Shown: in pieces, positions 7,206 through 15,759 of the stretch
How the letters are laid out: each line of letters opens with the position of its first letter
Numbering within the stretch: the stretch's first letter is position 1
From: CAYMUC01 sp964471865
GTDB lineage: Bacteria > Actinomycetota > Acidimicrobiia > Acidimicrobiales > Ilumatobacteraceae
Direction: 5' to 3'
Assembly (NCBI GenBank): GCA_964471865.1
Contig: CAYYHU010000001.1
Coordinates: 124,001 to 188,000, forward strand
DNA length: 64,000 bases
Program-made: the position numbers and the translations under genes
The notes under the pieces: model-generated
Told to the model about the DNA's origin: nothing
Databases searched by the model: none
What the model saw: the letters and a program-made list of their open reading frames with translations, nothing else

Positions 7206-7933
7206 CCCCCGGGAACGCCGAGTCGGAGGACGTCGACGAGGAGGCCCGGCTCGCATTGCTCGCCGGTGGCGACATCGAGATCCTCGGGCGGATGCCCACG
7301 AGTTCGAACGCCACGTTCCTGGTGACGGTCAGCCAGACCGGGCTCGAGGCTCGGGGTATCTACAAACCGGTACGCGGAGAGCGACCGCTGTGGGACTTCG
7401 AACCGGGTCTGCATCGACGCGAGGTCGCCGCCTACCGACTGTCGCGAGCCACCGGCCTCGGTGTCGTACCCCCCACGGTCCTACGCGATGGACCTCTCGG
7501 TGAGGGTTCGCTGCAGTGGTTCGTGGATGCCCGCTTCGAGGAGCACTACTTCAGCCTGCATGCCGAACGTCCCGATCTCCATGATCAACTCCGCGCCATC
7601 GCAGTGTTCGATCTGATCGCCAACAACACCGATCGCAAAGGTGGGCACTGCTTGTTGGATGCCCAGGACCGGATCTGGGCGATCGACAACGGACTCTGCT
7701 TCGCTGCTGACTTCAAAATTCGCACCGTCATCTGGGATTTCGGAGGCGAGGACATTCCGAGCGAACTCGTCACATGCATCGCACCCCTCGTCGACGCAGT
7801 ACCCCTCGAGGTGGCGACCTTGTTGTCCGACGACGAAGTCGCAGCAATCAGCGAGCGCTCGCAATGGCTGCTCGAACAGTCGAGTTTTCCGATCGATCGA
7901 TCGGGGCGTCTGTATCCCTGGCCGCTGATCTGA
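7187..7933 (+). CDS. SCO1664 family protein (PI3/4-kinase-like fold)
   Basis: A 248-residue member of the SCO1664 family, which resembles phosphatidylinositol 3/4-kinase and HipA-like kinase folds. Visible are the ATP-lysine region ARGIYKPVRGERPLWDF, the catalytic-loop-like VFDLIANNTDRKGGHCLLD (D and N positions of a kinase) and the metal-binding AIDNGLCF. The substrate is unknown. I chose ATG at 7187 (MSADELTPGN), inside the DUF3090 end. An upstream ATG at 7145 would add 14 residues and deepen the overlap. It is the last gene of the cluster and converges on nuoN with a 27-base gap. Confidence 0.85.
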   Translation: MSADELTPGNAESEDVDEEARLALLAGGDIEILGRMPTSSNATFLVTVSQTGLEARGIYKPVRGERPLWDFEPGLHRREVAAYRLSRATGLGVVPPTVLRDGPLGEGSLQWFVDARFEEHYFSLHAERPDLHDQLRAIAVFDLIANNTDRKGGHCLLDAQDRIWAIDNGLCFAADFKIRTVIWDFGGEDIPSELVTCIAPLVDAVPLEVATLLSDDEVAAISERSQWLLEQSSFPIDRSGRLYPWPLI

Positions 7934-7960
7934 TGGGGCGTCGACTGCGGCGACGGGCAC

Positions 7961-9490
7961 TCACCCTGTGGCGAGTCCTACGACCTCACGGCTCGCATCG
8001 ATCAACCAGGACGGCATGATTCCGACCACGAGAGTGAACGCGACCGCCGCTACGAGCGCAACACCAGTGGCGAGAGGAACCCTCACCGGTTCCCGATCGG
8101 CATCGCCGGGCTCGGGTTCGGTGATCCACATCGCGATCATGATCCGCAGGTAGACGAAGGCTGCGACCACCGCAGCGAGCATCGCCACGATCGCCACGGC
8201 GTAACTGCGCTCCCCGACCGCCGCTTGGATGACACCGAACTTGGCGATGAACCCCGAGGTGAGGGGGACTCCAGCCTGGGCGAGCAACAAGATCGTGAAG
8301 GCCACGGCCAAGGCGGGACGTTCCCGAGACAAGCCCCGCAACGAGCCCACGTCGGTGAGGGTCTCACCACGGCGTGACACCAGACCGACCACGGCGAAAC
8401 TTCCCGAGGCCAGCACGCCATAGAGCATCGTATAGAGCAACGCCGAGGAGATTCCCCGGCCCGGATCGTCTCCGGTCAGGTGACCTGCGGCTTCGACACC
8501 CACCAGGATGAAGCCGGCGTGGCTGATCGAGGAGTAGGCGAGCATCCGCTTCAGATCGGTCTGGACCGCGGCGAGAATCGAGCCGACCACGAGGGTGGCG
8601 ACGGCCAGAGCCCAGATCACCGGGCGCCAATCGTCGAACCGGCTCCCCAGCGAGGTCATGAGAATGCGCAGCAGTGCTGCGAAGGCCGCGACCTTGCCGG
8701 CAGCGGCCATGAAGCCGGTCACCGGACTCGGTGCGCCCTGATAGACGTCAGGGGTCCACACGTGGAACGGAACCGCCGAGACCTTGAAGCCGAGTCCGAC
8801 GAGCAACAAGGCGATACCGGCGAGCAGCATCGCATCGCTGCCACCGGTCACCGTCACCTCAGACGCCAAGACATCGGTGATCTCGGCGAGTCGGGTCGAT
8901 CCCGTGGACCCGTAGATCATCGCGACGCCGTAGAGGAAGAAGGCCGATGAGAAACCACCGAGGACGAAGTACTTGAGTCCGGCCTCTTTGGAATCCAGGC
9001 GGGTCCGATGCGAGGCGGCCAACACGTACATCGCGATCGACAAGGTCTCGAGTCCGAGGAAGACCACGATGAGGTCCGTGGCCGCCACCATGACCACACC
9101 ACCCGCCGCGGCGAGCAGATAGAGGCCGTACACCTCAGGGCCTTGGCCACCTTCTCGACGCAGATGATCGTCGGTGGTGAGGCTGGCGAGCAGCACCGCC
9201 ACACAGATCGCGATCGTGGAGAACAACGCGAAGTGATCGAGGGCCAGTGAACCCCCCACGAGCGTGCGAGGGCCCTCATCGGTGACGTCATCCCACAACA
9301 CCATCGACATGGCGCCCGCAGTACCGGCGGTCACCGCGCTCACGAGCGCATACAGACCTCGGGGCCACGAGGGTGTCAGAGCGGCAACGACGAGCAACAG
9401 AGTGCCGCCAGTGACGAGCACCAGCAGCGGTGACAGTGAGAACCAGGCGACCTCGGGTCCCTGGAAGGTCTGTGCGAGGACCGTGCTCAT
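7961..9490 (-). CDS. nuoN: NADH-quinone oxidoreductase subunit N
   Basis: A 509-residue, about 14-helix antiporter-like subunit of the complex I membrane arm, homologous to NuoM and NuoL. It takes part in proton pumping driven by quinone reduction. Typical stretches are VFLGLETLSIAMYVLAASHR (conserved Glu of the family), PFHVWTPDVYQGAPSPVTGF and DLKRMLAYSSISHAGFILVG (conserved Lys). It is the last gene of the nuo operon; its ATG overlaps the nuoM stop (ATGA). Confidence 0.97.
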   Translation of the reverse strand: MSTVLAQTFQGPEVAWFSLSPLLVLVTGGTLLLVVAALTPSWPRGLYALVSAVTAGTAGAMSMVLWDDVTDEGPRTLVGGSLALDHFALFSTIAICVAVLLASLTTDDHLRREGGQGPEVYGLYLLAAAGGVVMVAATDLIVVFLGLETLSIAMYVLAASHRTRLDSKEAGLKYFVLGGFSSAFFLYGVAMIYGSTGSTRLAEITDVLASEVTVTGGSDAMLLAGIALLLVGLGFKVSAVPFHVWTPDVYQGAPSPVTGFMAAAGKVAAFAALLRILMTSLGSRFDDWRPVIWALAVATLVVGSILAAVQTDLKRMLAYSSISHAGFILVGVEAAGHLTGDDPGRGISSALLYTMLYGVLASGSFAVVGLVSRRGETLTDVGSLRGLSRERPALAVAFTILLLAQAGVPLTSGFIAKFGVIQAAVGERSYAVAIVAMLAAVVAAFVYLRIMIAMWITEPEPGDADREPVRVPLATGVALVAAVAFTLVVGIMPSWLIDASREVVGLATG

Positions 9491-11076
9491 CCTTCGTGCC
9501 CCCCGTCCTCGGTCTCGTGATGGGTCTCAGGGTTGGCGGGAACCACCACGAGCGGCTCGGGTTCGATGAAATCGGTTCGAGCCTCGACGTGGGTGACCAG
9601 ACGATCGACGCTGGGCTGGATCCGGTCCAACATCGGCTTGGGATAGATACCGCAGAACACGATCGCCACAGCGAAGGGAGCGAGAACCATCGCCTCGCGC
9701 AGCTTGAGCTCAGGGAACGATCGGTTCGCGTCATCGGGTTCACCGTGGAAGACTCGCTGATAGGCCCACAGCAGATACAACGCCGCCAGAATCACGCCGA
9801 CTGCAGCCACGACGGCCCACCAGCGTGCCGAGGCGAAGGCCCCGATGAGAATCAGGAATTCCCCGACGAATCCGTTGAGACCGGGAACACCGATCGAGGA
9901 CAACATGACCAGGGTAAACACGCCCGCAAAGATCGGCGCCACATGTTGAAGGCCTCGAAGTTCCGAGATCTGGCGGGTGTGGCGACGCTCGTAGATCATG
10001 CCCACGAGGAGGAACAGCGCTCCGGTGGACACCCCGTGGTTGATCATCTGAAGCACTCCACCCCCGATCGCTTGGGAGGTGATCGCAAAGGTTCCCAACA
10101 CGATGAACCCCAAGTGCGCGACCGATGAATAGGCCACGAGACGCTTGAGGTCTTTTTGCATCGTGGCCACGATGGCGCCGTAGAGGATGCCGATCACGCC
10201 CAAGGTCAGGAACAAGGGTCGGCTCCATACGGCGGCTTCGGGGAACAGATACAGCCCAAAGCGCAACAAGCCATAGGTCCCGAGTTTCAACAGCACACCC
10301 GCCAGGATCACCGAACCTGCGGTCGGCGCCTGGGTGTGGGCATCGGGGAGCCAGGTATGAAGCGGGAACACCGGCACCTTCACCGCAAAGGCGACGGCGA
10401 AGGCGAAGAACAGCCATCGACCGGTGCTCGCAGCGAAGTTCGATCCTTCGGCGAGTTCGACGAGATCGAAGGTGACCTTGCCGAGGTCGTTGCGAGCCAA
10501 CAGCACGGTGGCGATGGTGCCCACGAGCATGAAGGCGCTGCCCGCCATGGTGTACAGGAAGAACTTCGTCGCCGCTCTCACCCGATCGTCGTAGCCCCAA
10601 CCGCCGATGAGGAAATACATCGGGACGAGGACGATTTCGAAGAACACGAAGAACAGGAACAAATCCAGGCTCATGAAGCTGCCCATGACTCCGGCCTGAA
10701 GGAACAACAACCAGGCCAGATAGGGCTTGGCGTCGTGATGGGGATCCACCCCGGCGATGACGAGGGGGAACAGCACCCCGGTCAACACGACGAGGAACAG
10801 CGAGATCCCGTCGACTCCCAGATGCCAGGAAATCCCCCAAGAATCGATCCAGGTGTGTTTGGACACGAACTGGAATCCGTCATCGGCGGTATCGAACGAG
10901 GTCAGCAACCACACCGAAAGACCACCGGTGATCACCGAGGCGATCAACGCGGTGAAGCGCACGGCATCGGGTCGCCGACCGTTGAGCGCCAGAACGAGCA
11001 CCGCGCCCACGACGGGAACGATGATGAGCGAGGTGAGGATCGGGAATCCCAACACCGATGATCCGGCCGCCAACAT
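9487..11076 (-). CDS. nuoM: NADH-quinone oxidoreductase subunit M
   Basis: A 529-residue antiporter-like membrane subunit of complex I. Markers are FFVFFEIVLVPMYFLIGGWG with the conserved Glu, PVFPLHTWLPDAHTQAPTAG and DLKRLVAYSSVAHLGFIVLG. Start ATG 11076 overlaps the nuoL stop (ATGA); an upstream GTG at 11103 would add nine residues inside nuoL. Normal length and intact conserved charged residues indicate a working proton channel. Confidence 0.97.
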   Translation of the reverse strand: MLAAGSSVLGFPILTSLIIVPVVGAVLVLALNGRRPDAVRFTALIASVITGGLSVWLLTSFDTADDGFQFVSKHTWIDSWGISWHLGVDGISLFLVVLTGVLFPLVIAGVDPHHDAKPYLAWLLFLQAGVMGSFMSLDLFLFFVFFEIVLVPMYFLIGGWGYDDRVRAATKFFLYTMAGSAFMLVGTIATVLLARNDLGKVTFDLVELAEGSNFAASTGRWLFFAFAVAFAVKVPVFPLHTWLPDAHTQAPTAGSVILAGVLLKLGTYGLLRFGLYLFPEAAVWSRPLFLTLGVIGILYGAIVATMQKDLKRLVAYSSVAHLGFIVLGTFAITSQAIGGGVLQMINHGVSTGALFLLVGMIYERRHTRQISELRGLQHVAPIFAGVFTLVMLSSIGVPGLNGFVGEFLILIGAFASARWWAVVAAVGVILAALYLLWAYQRVFHGEPDDANRSFPELKLREAMVLAPFAVAIVFCGIYPKPMLDRIQPSVDRLVTHVEARTDFIEPEPLVVVPANPETHHETEDGGHEG

Positions 11077-12983
11077 CACAGCACCCCCCGCAGGTAGAAC
11101 CACGCGAGGACGGCCAGCGCCCCCAGACCGACGATCGCCGCGTAGGTACGCACCAAGCCGCTTTGAGCTCGACGGATGAACCCGCCCGTGGAGCGCACCG
11201 CCGTTCCCGATCCCCGGACTGCGCCGTCGACGACTTTGGAGTCGAACCAGGCCGTGGCGTCGAAGGCTTGTCGCCCGGGTCCACCCATGAACGCACTGAC
11301 GGCTTTGTCATAGCCCCAGCCCTGTTCGAGGACTGCGGGTTCGACAGCCCGGAACCGCTTGGCCGAGTAGACCGCGATCGCAGCGGCAATACCGATGATT
11401 GCGATGACCGCCGAGACGACTGCGAGGACGACCTTGAGATCCTTGGTTCCCGAGGACAGGCTGCGCTCACCGGCCTCCACCACGGGATGCAACCACCGCT
11501 CGAGGAAATGCAGATCCTTGGTGAAGGGCAGATTCAAACCGCCCCCCACGATCGACAAACCGGCCAGAACCACGAGGGGTGCGAGCATGATCGCCGGGGA
11601 CTCGTGGGGGCGATGGTCTCCATGGGCGCCATGCTCCTCGGCGGCATCGTGCCAACGGGCCTCTCCGAAGAAGACCAGGATCACCTGACGGGTCATGTAA
11701 TACGCGGTCATCAGCGCTGCGACGAGAACGAGGACCCCGATCACCGGGGCCTTGTCCCAGGCGTACACGAGGATCTCGTCCTTGGACCAGAAACCGGCAA
11801 ACGGCGGTACTCCAGCGATCGCCAGCCAGCCGATGATGAACGTGATGGCGGTGACGGGCATGAGCACCCGCAGGGCTCCCATGCGGCGCATGTCTTGTTC
11901 GTGGTGCATTCCGTGAATCACCGAACCGGACCCCAGGAACAACAAGGCCTTGAAGAAAGCGTGGGTCACCATGTGGAAGATCGCCGCCACATACGCGCCC
12001 GATCCCACCGCGATGAACATGAAGCCCAACTGGCTGACCGTGGAGTAGGCCAGGACCTTTTTGATGTCGTTCTGAGCGATCGCGATCGATGCAGCGAACA
12101 AGGCCGTGGCGACACCGACGATCACGATGATGGTGGGCGCCCAATCGTAGGAATGCGCAAGCACCGGATTCACCCGGGTCATCAAGAACACCCCGGCGGT
12201 GACCATCGTGGCGGCGTGGATGAGAGCCGACACCGGCGTCGGTCCTTCCATGGCGTCGGGAAGCCAGAGATACAGAGGGAACTGGGCGCTCTTGCCCACC
12301 GCACCGATGAAGAGCATCAAGGCGATGGCCGTGGCCGTGGCCGCCGACAACAGCCCGTCTTCAGCCGCAGCGTTGATCCCGCGATAGCTGAGAGTGCCAA
12401 CGGCTCCAAAGGCGAGGAACATCGCCATCATGACACCCCAGTCACCGACTCGGTTGGTGACGAAGGCCTTCTTGCCAGCCGTGGCGGCGCTGTCGCGTTC
12501 ATGCCAGAACGAGATCAAGAAGTACGAACACGCACCCACGCCTTCCCATCCGAGGAAGGTGACGAGCAGGTTCTCGCCGAGCACCAGAACCAGCATCGAG
12601 GTGGCGAACAAGTTCAGATACAAGAAGAACTTCGAAAACCGTGGGTCTCCGTGCATGTACCCGATGGCGTACAGGTGGATGAGCGATCCGATACCGGTGA
12701 CGAAGAGCGCCATCGTGATGCTCAAAGGATCGGCGAGGAAGGCGAGATCCACCTGGAGTGATCCCACGGGGATCCAGGAGAACAGGGTGACTATCTCTGC
12801 TCTATCGGCCTCGTCACGGCCGAGCAGATCGAAGAACACCCCGGCGGTCACGAGGAAGGACGCCCCCACCATGAGTGTGGCGATCCACCCCGCGCGAGGT
12901 TCGCCGAGGCGACGCCCGGCGATGAGGATGATGAGGAACCCTGTCAGCGGCAGGGCAGGGATCAACCAGACGAGTTCGGCCAT
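11076..12983 (-). CDS. nuoL: NADH-quinone oxidoreductase subunit L
   Basis: A 635-residue antiporter-like subunit at the tip of the complex I membrane arm, with the long lateral helix expected at its C-terminus. Conserved pieces are GWEGVGACSYFLISFWHERD, FPLYLWLPDAMEGPTPVSAL and DIKKVLAYSTVSQLGFMFIA, followed by a His-rich linker (EEHGAHGDHRPHES). It lies 10 bases after nuoK and overlaps nuoM by ATGA. Confidence 0.97.
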   Translation of the reverse strand: MAELVWLIPALPLTGFLIILIAGRRLGEPRAGWIATLMVGASFLVTAGVFFDLLGRDEADRAEIVTLFSWIPVGSLQVDLAFLADPLSITMALFVTGIGSLIHLYAIGYMHGDPRFSKFFLYLNLFATSMLVLVLGENLLVTFLGWEGVGACSYFLISFWHERDSAATAGKKAFVTNRVGDWGVMMAMFLAFGAVGTLSYRGINAAAEDGLLSAATATAIALMLFIGAVGKSAQFPLYLWLPDAMEGPTPVSALIHAATMVTAGVFLMTRVNPVLAHSYDWAPTIIVIVGVATALFAASIAIAQNDIKKVLAYSTVSQLGFMFIAVGSGAYVAAIFHMVTHAFFKALLFLGSGSVIHGMHHEQDMRRMGALRVLMPVTAITFIIGWLAIAGVPPFAGFWSKDEILVYAWDKAPVIGVLVLVAALMTAYYMTRQVILVFFGEARWHDAAEEHGAHGDHRPHESPAIMLAPLVVLAGLSIVGGGLNLPFTKDLHFLERWLHPVVEAGERSLSSGTKDLKVVLAVVSAVIAIIGIAAAIAVYSAKRFRAVEPAVLEQGWGYDKAVSAFMGGPGRQAFDATAWFDSKVVDGAVRGSGTAVRSTGGFIRRAQSGLVRTYAAIVGLGALAVLAWFYLRGVL

Positions 12984-12993
12984 GATCGCTCCC

Positions 12994-13323
12994 TCAGCCC
13001 TTCAATACCGCGAGGTCGTCAGCGGTGGCGCCCTGACGGCGCCGCATGATCGCCACGATGATTCCCAGTCCGACCACGACCTCGGCTGCGGCCACGACCA
13101 TGACGAACAACACCACTGTCTGACCGTCGAGATCGCCAAGGCGATACGCCAACGCCACAAAGGACAGATTCACGGCGTTGAGCATCAACTCGACACACAT
13201 CAACATCACCAGGGGATTGCGACGCACGAGAACGCCGACTGCACCGAGTGAGAACAACACTGCAGCCAGAAGCAGATACCAGGTGACGGTCGGCTCGAGG
13301 GCCGCCAACATCGCGGCGCTCAT
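12994..13323 (-). CDS. nuoK: NADH-quinone oxidoreductase subunit K
   Basis: A 109-residue, three-helix complex I subunit homologous to MrpC. The conserved glutamates are present in LVMLMCVELMLNAVNLSF and VMVVAAAEVVVGLGIIVA, which are part of the proton path. Its ATG overlaps the nuoJ stop (ATGA). The length is normal. Confidence 0.96.
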   Translation of the reverse strand: MSAAMLAALEPTVTWYLLLAAVLFSLGAVGVLVRRNPLVMLMCVELMLNAVNLSFVALAYRLGDLDGQTVVLFVMVVAAAEVVVGLGIIVAIMRRRQGATADDLAVLKG

Positions 13324-13856
13324 GAGGCGACCTCCTTGGTACGCCGAGCGAGGACCACGGTTCCGACCACGGCGATCACCAAGAGCACCGACGTCACCTC
13401 GAACGCGACGACGTAATCCGAAAAGATCGAACGGGCGAGAGCCCGCACATCGGTATCGGGGTCACCGGTGATCGCAGCCGTCGCGATGCCGGGGCCCCGC
13501 GGGCCGAGCGAGTCGGTGGACGCAGCGATCGATCCGGCGAGAAACACCAACAAACCGATCCCCATGACGACCGCCAGGGGACGCTGAACCGTGATCGGAT
13601 CGGTTCGCAGATCCTCGGCTCGGTCGACACCGAGCAACATGATCACGAACAAGAACAACACCACGATGGCCCCGGCGTAGACGATGACCTGAACGGCCGC
13701 GAGGAAATGGGCCTCTTGGACGACGAACAGCACGGCGACACCGAACAGAGTCAGGATGAGACTCAAAGCCGCATGCACCGGGTTGGGACGCAGGATCACT
13801 CCGAGAGCACCCAGAAGGATCATCAACGCCGCACAGACGAAAACGAAGAACTCCAT
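13320..13856 (-). CDS. nuoJ: NADH-quinone oxidoreductase subunit J
   Basis: A 178-residue complex I membrane subunit with five helices. Features are NPVHAALSLILTLFGVAVLF and the signature VQVIVYAGAIVVLFLFVIML, in which the third helix carries the flexible pi-bulge of this family. Start ATG 13856 (MEFFVFVCAALMILLG) overlaps the nuoI stop; a longer reading from 13997 is Arg-rich shadow sequence. Confidence 0.96.
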   Translation of the reverse strand: MEFFVFVCAALMILLGALGVILRPNPVHAALSLILTLFGVAVLFVVQEAHFLAAVQVIVYAGAIVVLFLFVIMLLGVDRAEDLRTDPITVQRPLAVVMGIGLLVFLAGSIAASTDSLGPRGPGIATAAITGDPDTDVRALARSIFSDYVVAFEVTSVLLVIAVVGTVVLARRTKEVAS

Positions 13857-14533
13857 CAGTGGCCGCCCTCCTGCGAGCGGCCGTCGCGCACGTCTTGTGC
13901 GGGTTCGGGTGCGCGCACTCCGTAGCCGAGTTCCCCACTCCAGCCCACGATGCCTTCGAAGTCGGCATCGCCTGAGGGCGCCGTTGCGCGGACCCAACCA
14001 CTGGTGTTGAGGTCCTCACCGTCGCGCCAGTCCTCCCAGGGCAACTGCTGCGGGCGCCCATCGAGACCGACGAGCAGTTCGTTCTTGGTGTAGATCGCGT
14101 CGCGCCGATTCGTGAAGGAGAACTCGAACAACTTGGTCTCGGTGATCGCCTCGGTCGGACACGCCTCGACACACAGATCGCAGTGGATGCAACGGAGATA
14201 GTTGATCTCGTACACATAGCCGAAGCGCTCACCCGGCGACGTCGGCTGATCGGGATCGTTGTCGGCCCCGCGCACATAGATGCACTTGGCCGGACAGACA
14301 CCGGCACACAACTCGCAGCCGATGCACTTCTCCATTCCGTCCTCGTACCGATTGAGGACGTGACGCCCATGAAGACGTTCGGGCTTGGCGATCTTCGCGT
14401 CGCGCTTCACGGTCTTGGCATCGGATTCCTTACCGCGAGCCTTGAGCCGGCGATATACCCGACCACCGCTGTATTCCGTGGTGACCCGACGGCCCTGACG
14501 GACCGTGACCAGGAAGCCTCCGAGGTATCCCAT
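13856..14533 (-). CDS. nuoI: NADH-quinone oxidoreductase subunit I
   Basis: A 225-residue peripheral-arm subunit with two [4Fe-4S] clusters (N6a/N6b). The ligand motifs are CIGCELCAGVCPAKC (residues ~72-86) and CIHCDLCVEACPTE (~118-131). It hands electrons to NuoB near the quinone site. Beyond the ferredoxin core, a C-terminal extension of about 60 residues ends in a charged tail; extended tails are common in actinobacteria. ATGA overlaps join it to nuoH and nuoJ. Confidence 0.96.
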   Translation of the reverse strand: MGYLGGFLVTVRQGRRVTTEYSGGRVYRRLKARGKESDAKTVKRDAKIAKPERLHGRHVLNRYEDGMEKCIGCELCAGVCPAKCIYVRGADNDPDQPTSPGERFGYVYEINYLRCIHCDLCVEACPTEAITETKLFEFSFTNRRDAIYTKNELLVGLDGRPQQLPWEDWRDGEDLNTSGWVRATAPSGDADFEGIVGWSGELGYGVRAPEPAQDVRDGRSQEGGH

Positions 14534-15759
14534 CAGAACATCGCCCCCTCTCGTTCACGACGCGTCGCTGCCACCTTCAACGCCGCCACCAGGAGGCCGA
14601 AGCAGGCCAGCAGTGCCACGAGTGACACCACCGTCACCGCCACGATGTTCCAGTCCTGATCGCGACCGACACGCTGAGCGGCCAGCAACAAGAACCACCC
14701 CAGCGAGGACGGAATCAAGATCTTCCATCCGAGATCCATCAACTGGTCGTACCGGAACCGGGGAAGCGTGGCCCGGAACCAGACGTAGACGTACAAGAAC
14801 ACCAAGACCTTGAGCAGGAACCACACGGTGCCCTCGAGGTCGTTGGGGATCAGGGGGATGTCCAGCGTCGTTCCGTTGATCGACAACGGCTGCGGACCAC
14901 CCAGGAACAGCGTCACCATGATTCCCGACATCGTGACGACGTTCATGAACTCGGCCAGGAAGAACAAGGCGAAGCGAATCGAGGAGTACTCGGTGTTGAA
15001 GCCGCCCACGAGTTCCTGTTCGGCCTCCACGAGGTCGAAGGGCGGACGGTTCAGTTCGGCTGTCGCCGCCATCAAGAAGATGATGAACGGGACGAAACCC
15101 GTGGACACGAGATGCCAGTCGCCGAGCGATCCCTGCACGCCGATCATCCCCGAGGTCGACAGGGTTCCCGCCACCAAGAGCACGCTGGCGAGACTCAGGC
15201 CCAGCGCAGCTTCATAGCTGACCATCTGGGCCGAGGCTCGCACCGACCCCAACAACGGGTACTTGGACCCTGACGCCCATCCGGCGAGCATGATTCCGTA
15301 CACCGCGATCGACGACAGTGCCAGCACCAGCAGGATTCCCACCGGGGGATCCGCCAACTGCACGCGGGTCGTCTCACCGAACCAGGTGACGAGACCATCG
15401 CCCCCGTCGCGGAAGTCTCCGCCCAAGGGGATGACGGCGAACACGAGAAAAGCGGGAACGAGCGACAGATACGGAGCCAACCGGAATACCAAACGGTCCG
15501 AGCGCTCCGGGATGAGATCCTCTTTGAAGAACAACTTGGTGCCATCGGCGAGGGTCTGCAACAAACCGAAGGGACCTGCTTTGTTCGGACCGACCCGGTT
15601 CTGCATGGTGGCGATCGTTCGCCGCTCGAACCACACCATGAACATGGTGACGAGAAGTCCGACCACGAAGACCACTGCGACCTTGAGGATCACGATCAAC
15701 ACGACCCGCAGGCCGATATCGCCCACGAGCATCGGGTCGAGCGACATCACCGGACTCAT
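14533..15759 (-). CDS. nuoH: NADH-quinone oxidoreductase subunit H
   Basis: A 408-residue membrane subunit that forms the quinone chamber at the junction with the peripheral arm. Diagnostic stretches are FERRTIATMQNRVGPNKAGPFG near the N-terminus, GWASGSKYPLLGSVRASAQM, and LNRPPFDLVEAEQELVGGFN, whose charged residues line the E-channel. Starts at ATG 15759, overlapping the nuoG stop. Confidence 0.97.
   Translation of the reverse strand: MSPVMSLDPMLVGDIGLRVVLIVILKVAVVFVVGLLVTMFMVWFERRTIATMQNRVGPNKAGPFGLLQTLADGTKLFFKEDLIPERSDRLVFRLAPYLSLVPAFLVFAVIPLGGDFRDGGDGLVTWFGETTRVQLADPPVGILLVLALSSIAVYGIMLAGWASGSKYPLLGSVRASAQMVSYEAALGLSLASVLLVAGTLSTSGMIGVQGSLGDWHLVSTGFVPFIIFLMAATAELNRPPFDLVEAEQELVGGFNTEYSSIRFALFFLAEFMNVVTMSGIMVTLFLGGPQPLSINGTTLDIPLIPNDLEGTVWFLLKVLVFLYVYVWFRATLPRFRYDQLMDLGWKILIPSSLGWFLLLAAQRVGRDQDWNIVAVTVVSLVALLACFGLLVAALKVAATRREREGAMF

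Noticed and set aside
11058..12761. A 567-codon open frame on the plus strand opposite nuoL, and similar long frames (616-1746, 10156-11061, 29272-30789 minus)
   Set aside because: These mirror real genes on the other strand. Their products are His/Arg/Gly/Asp-rich with no recognisable motif, the usual artefact of high-GC coding DNA.
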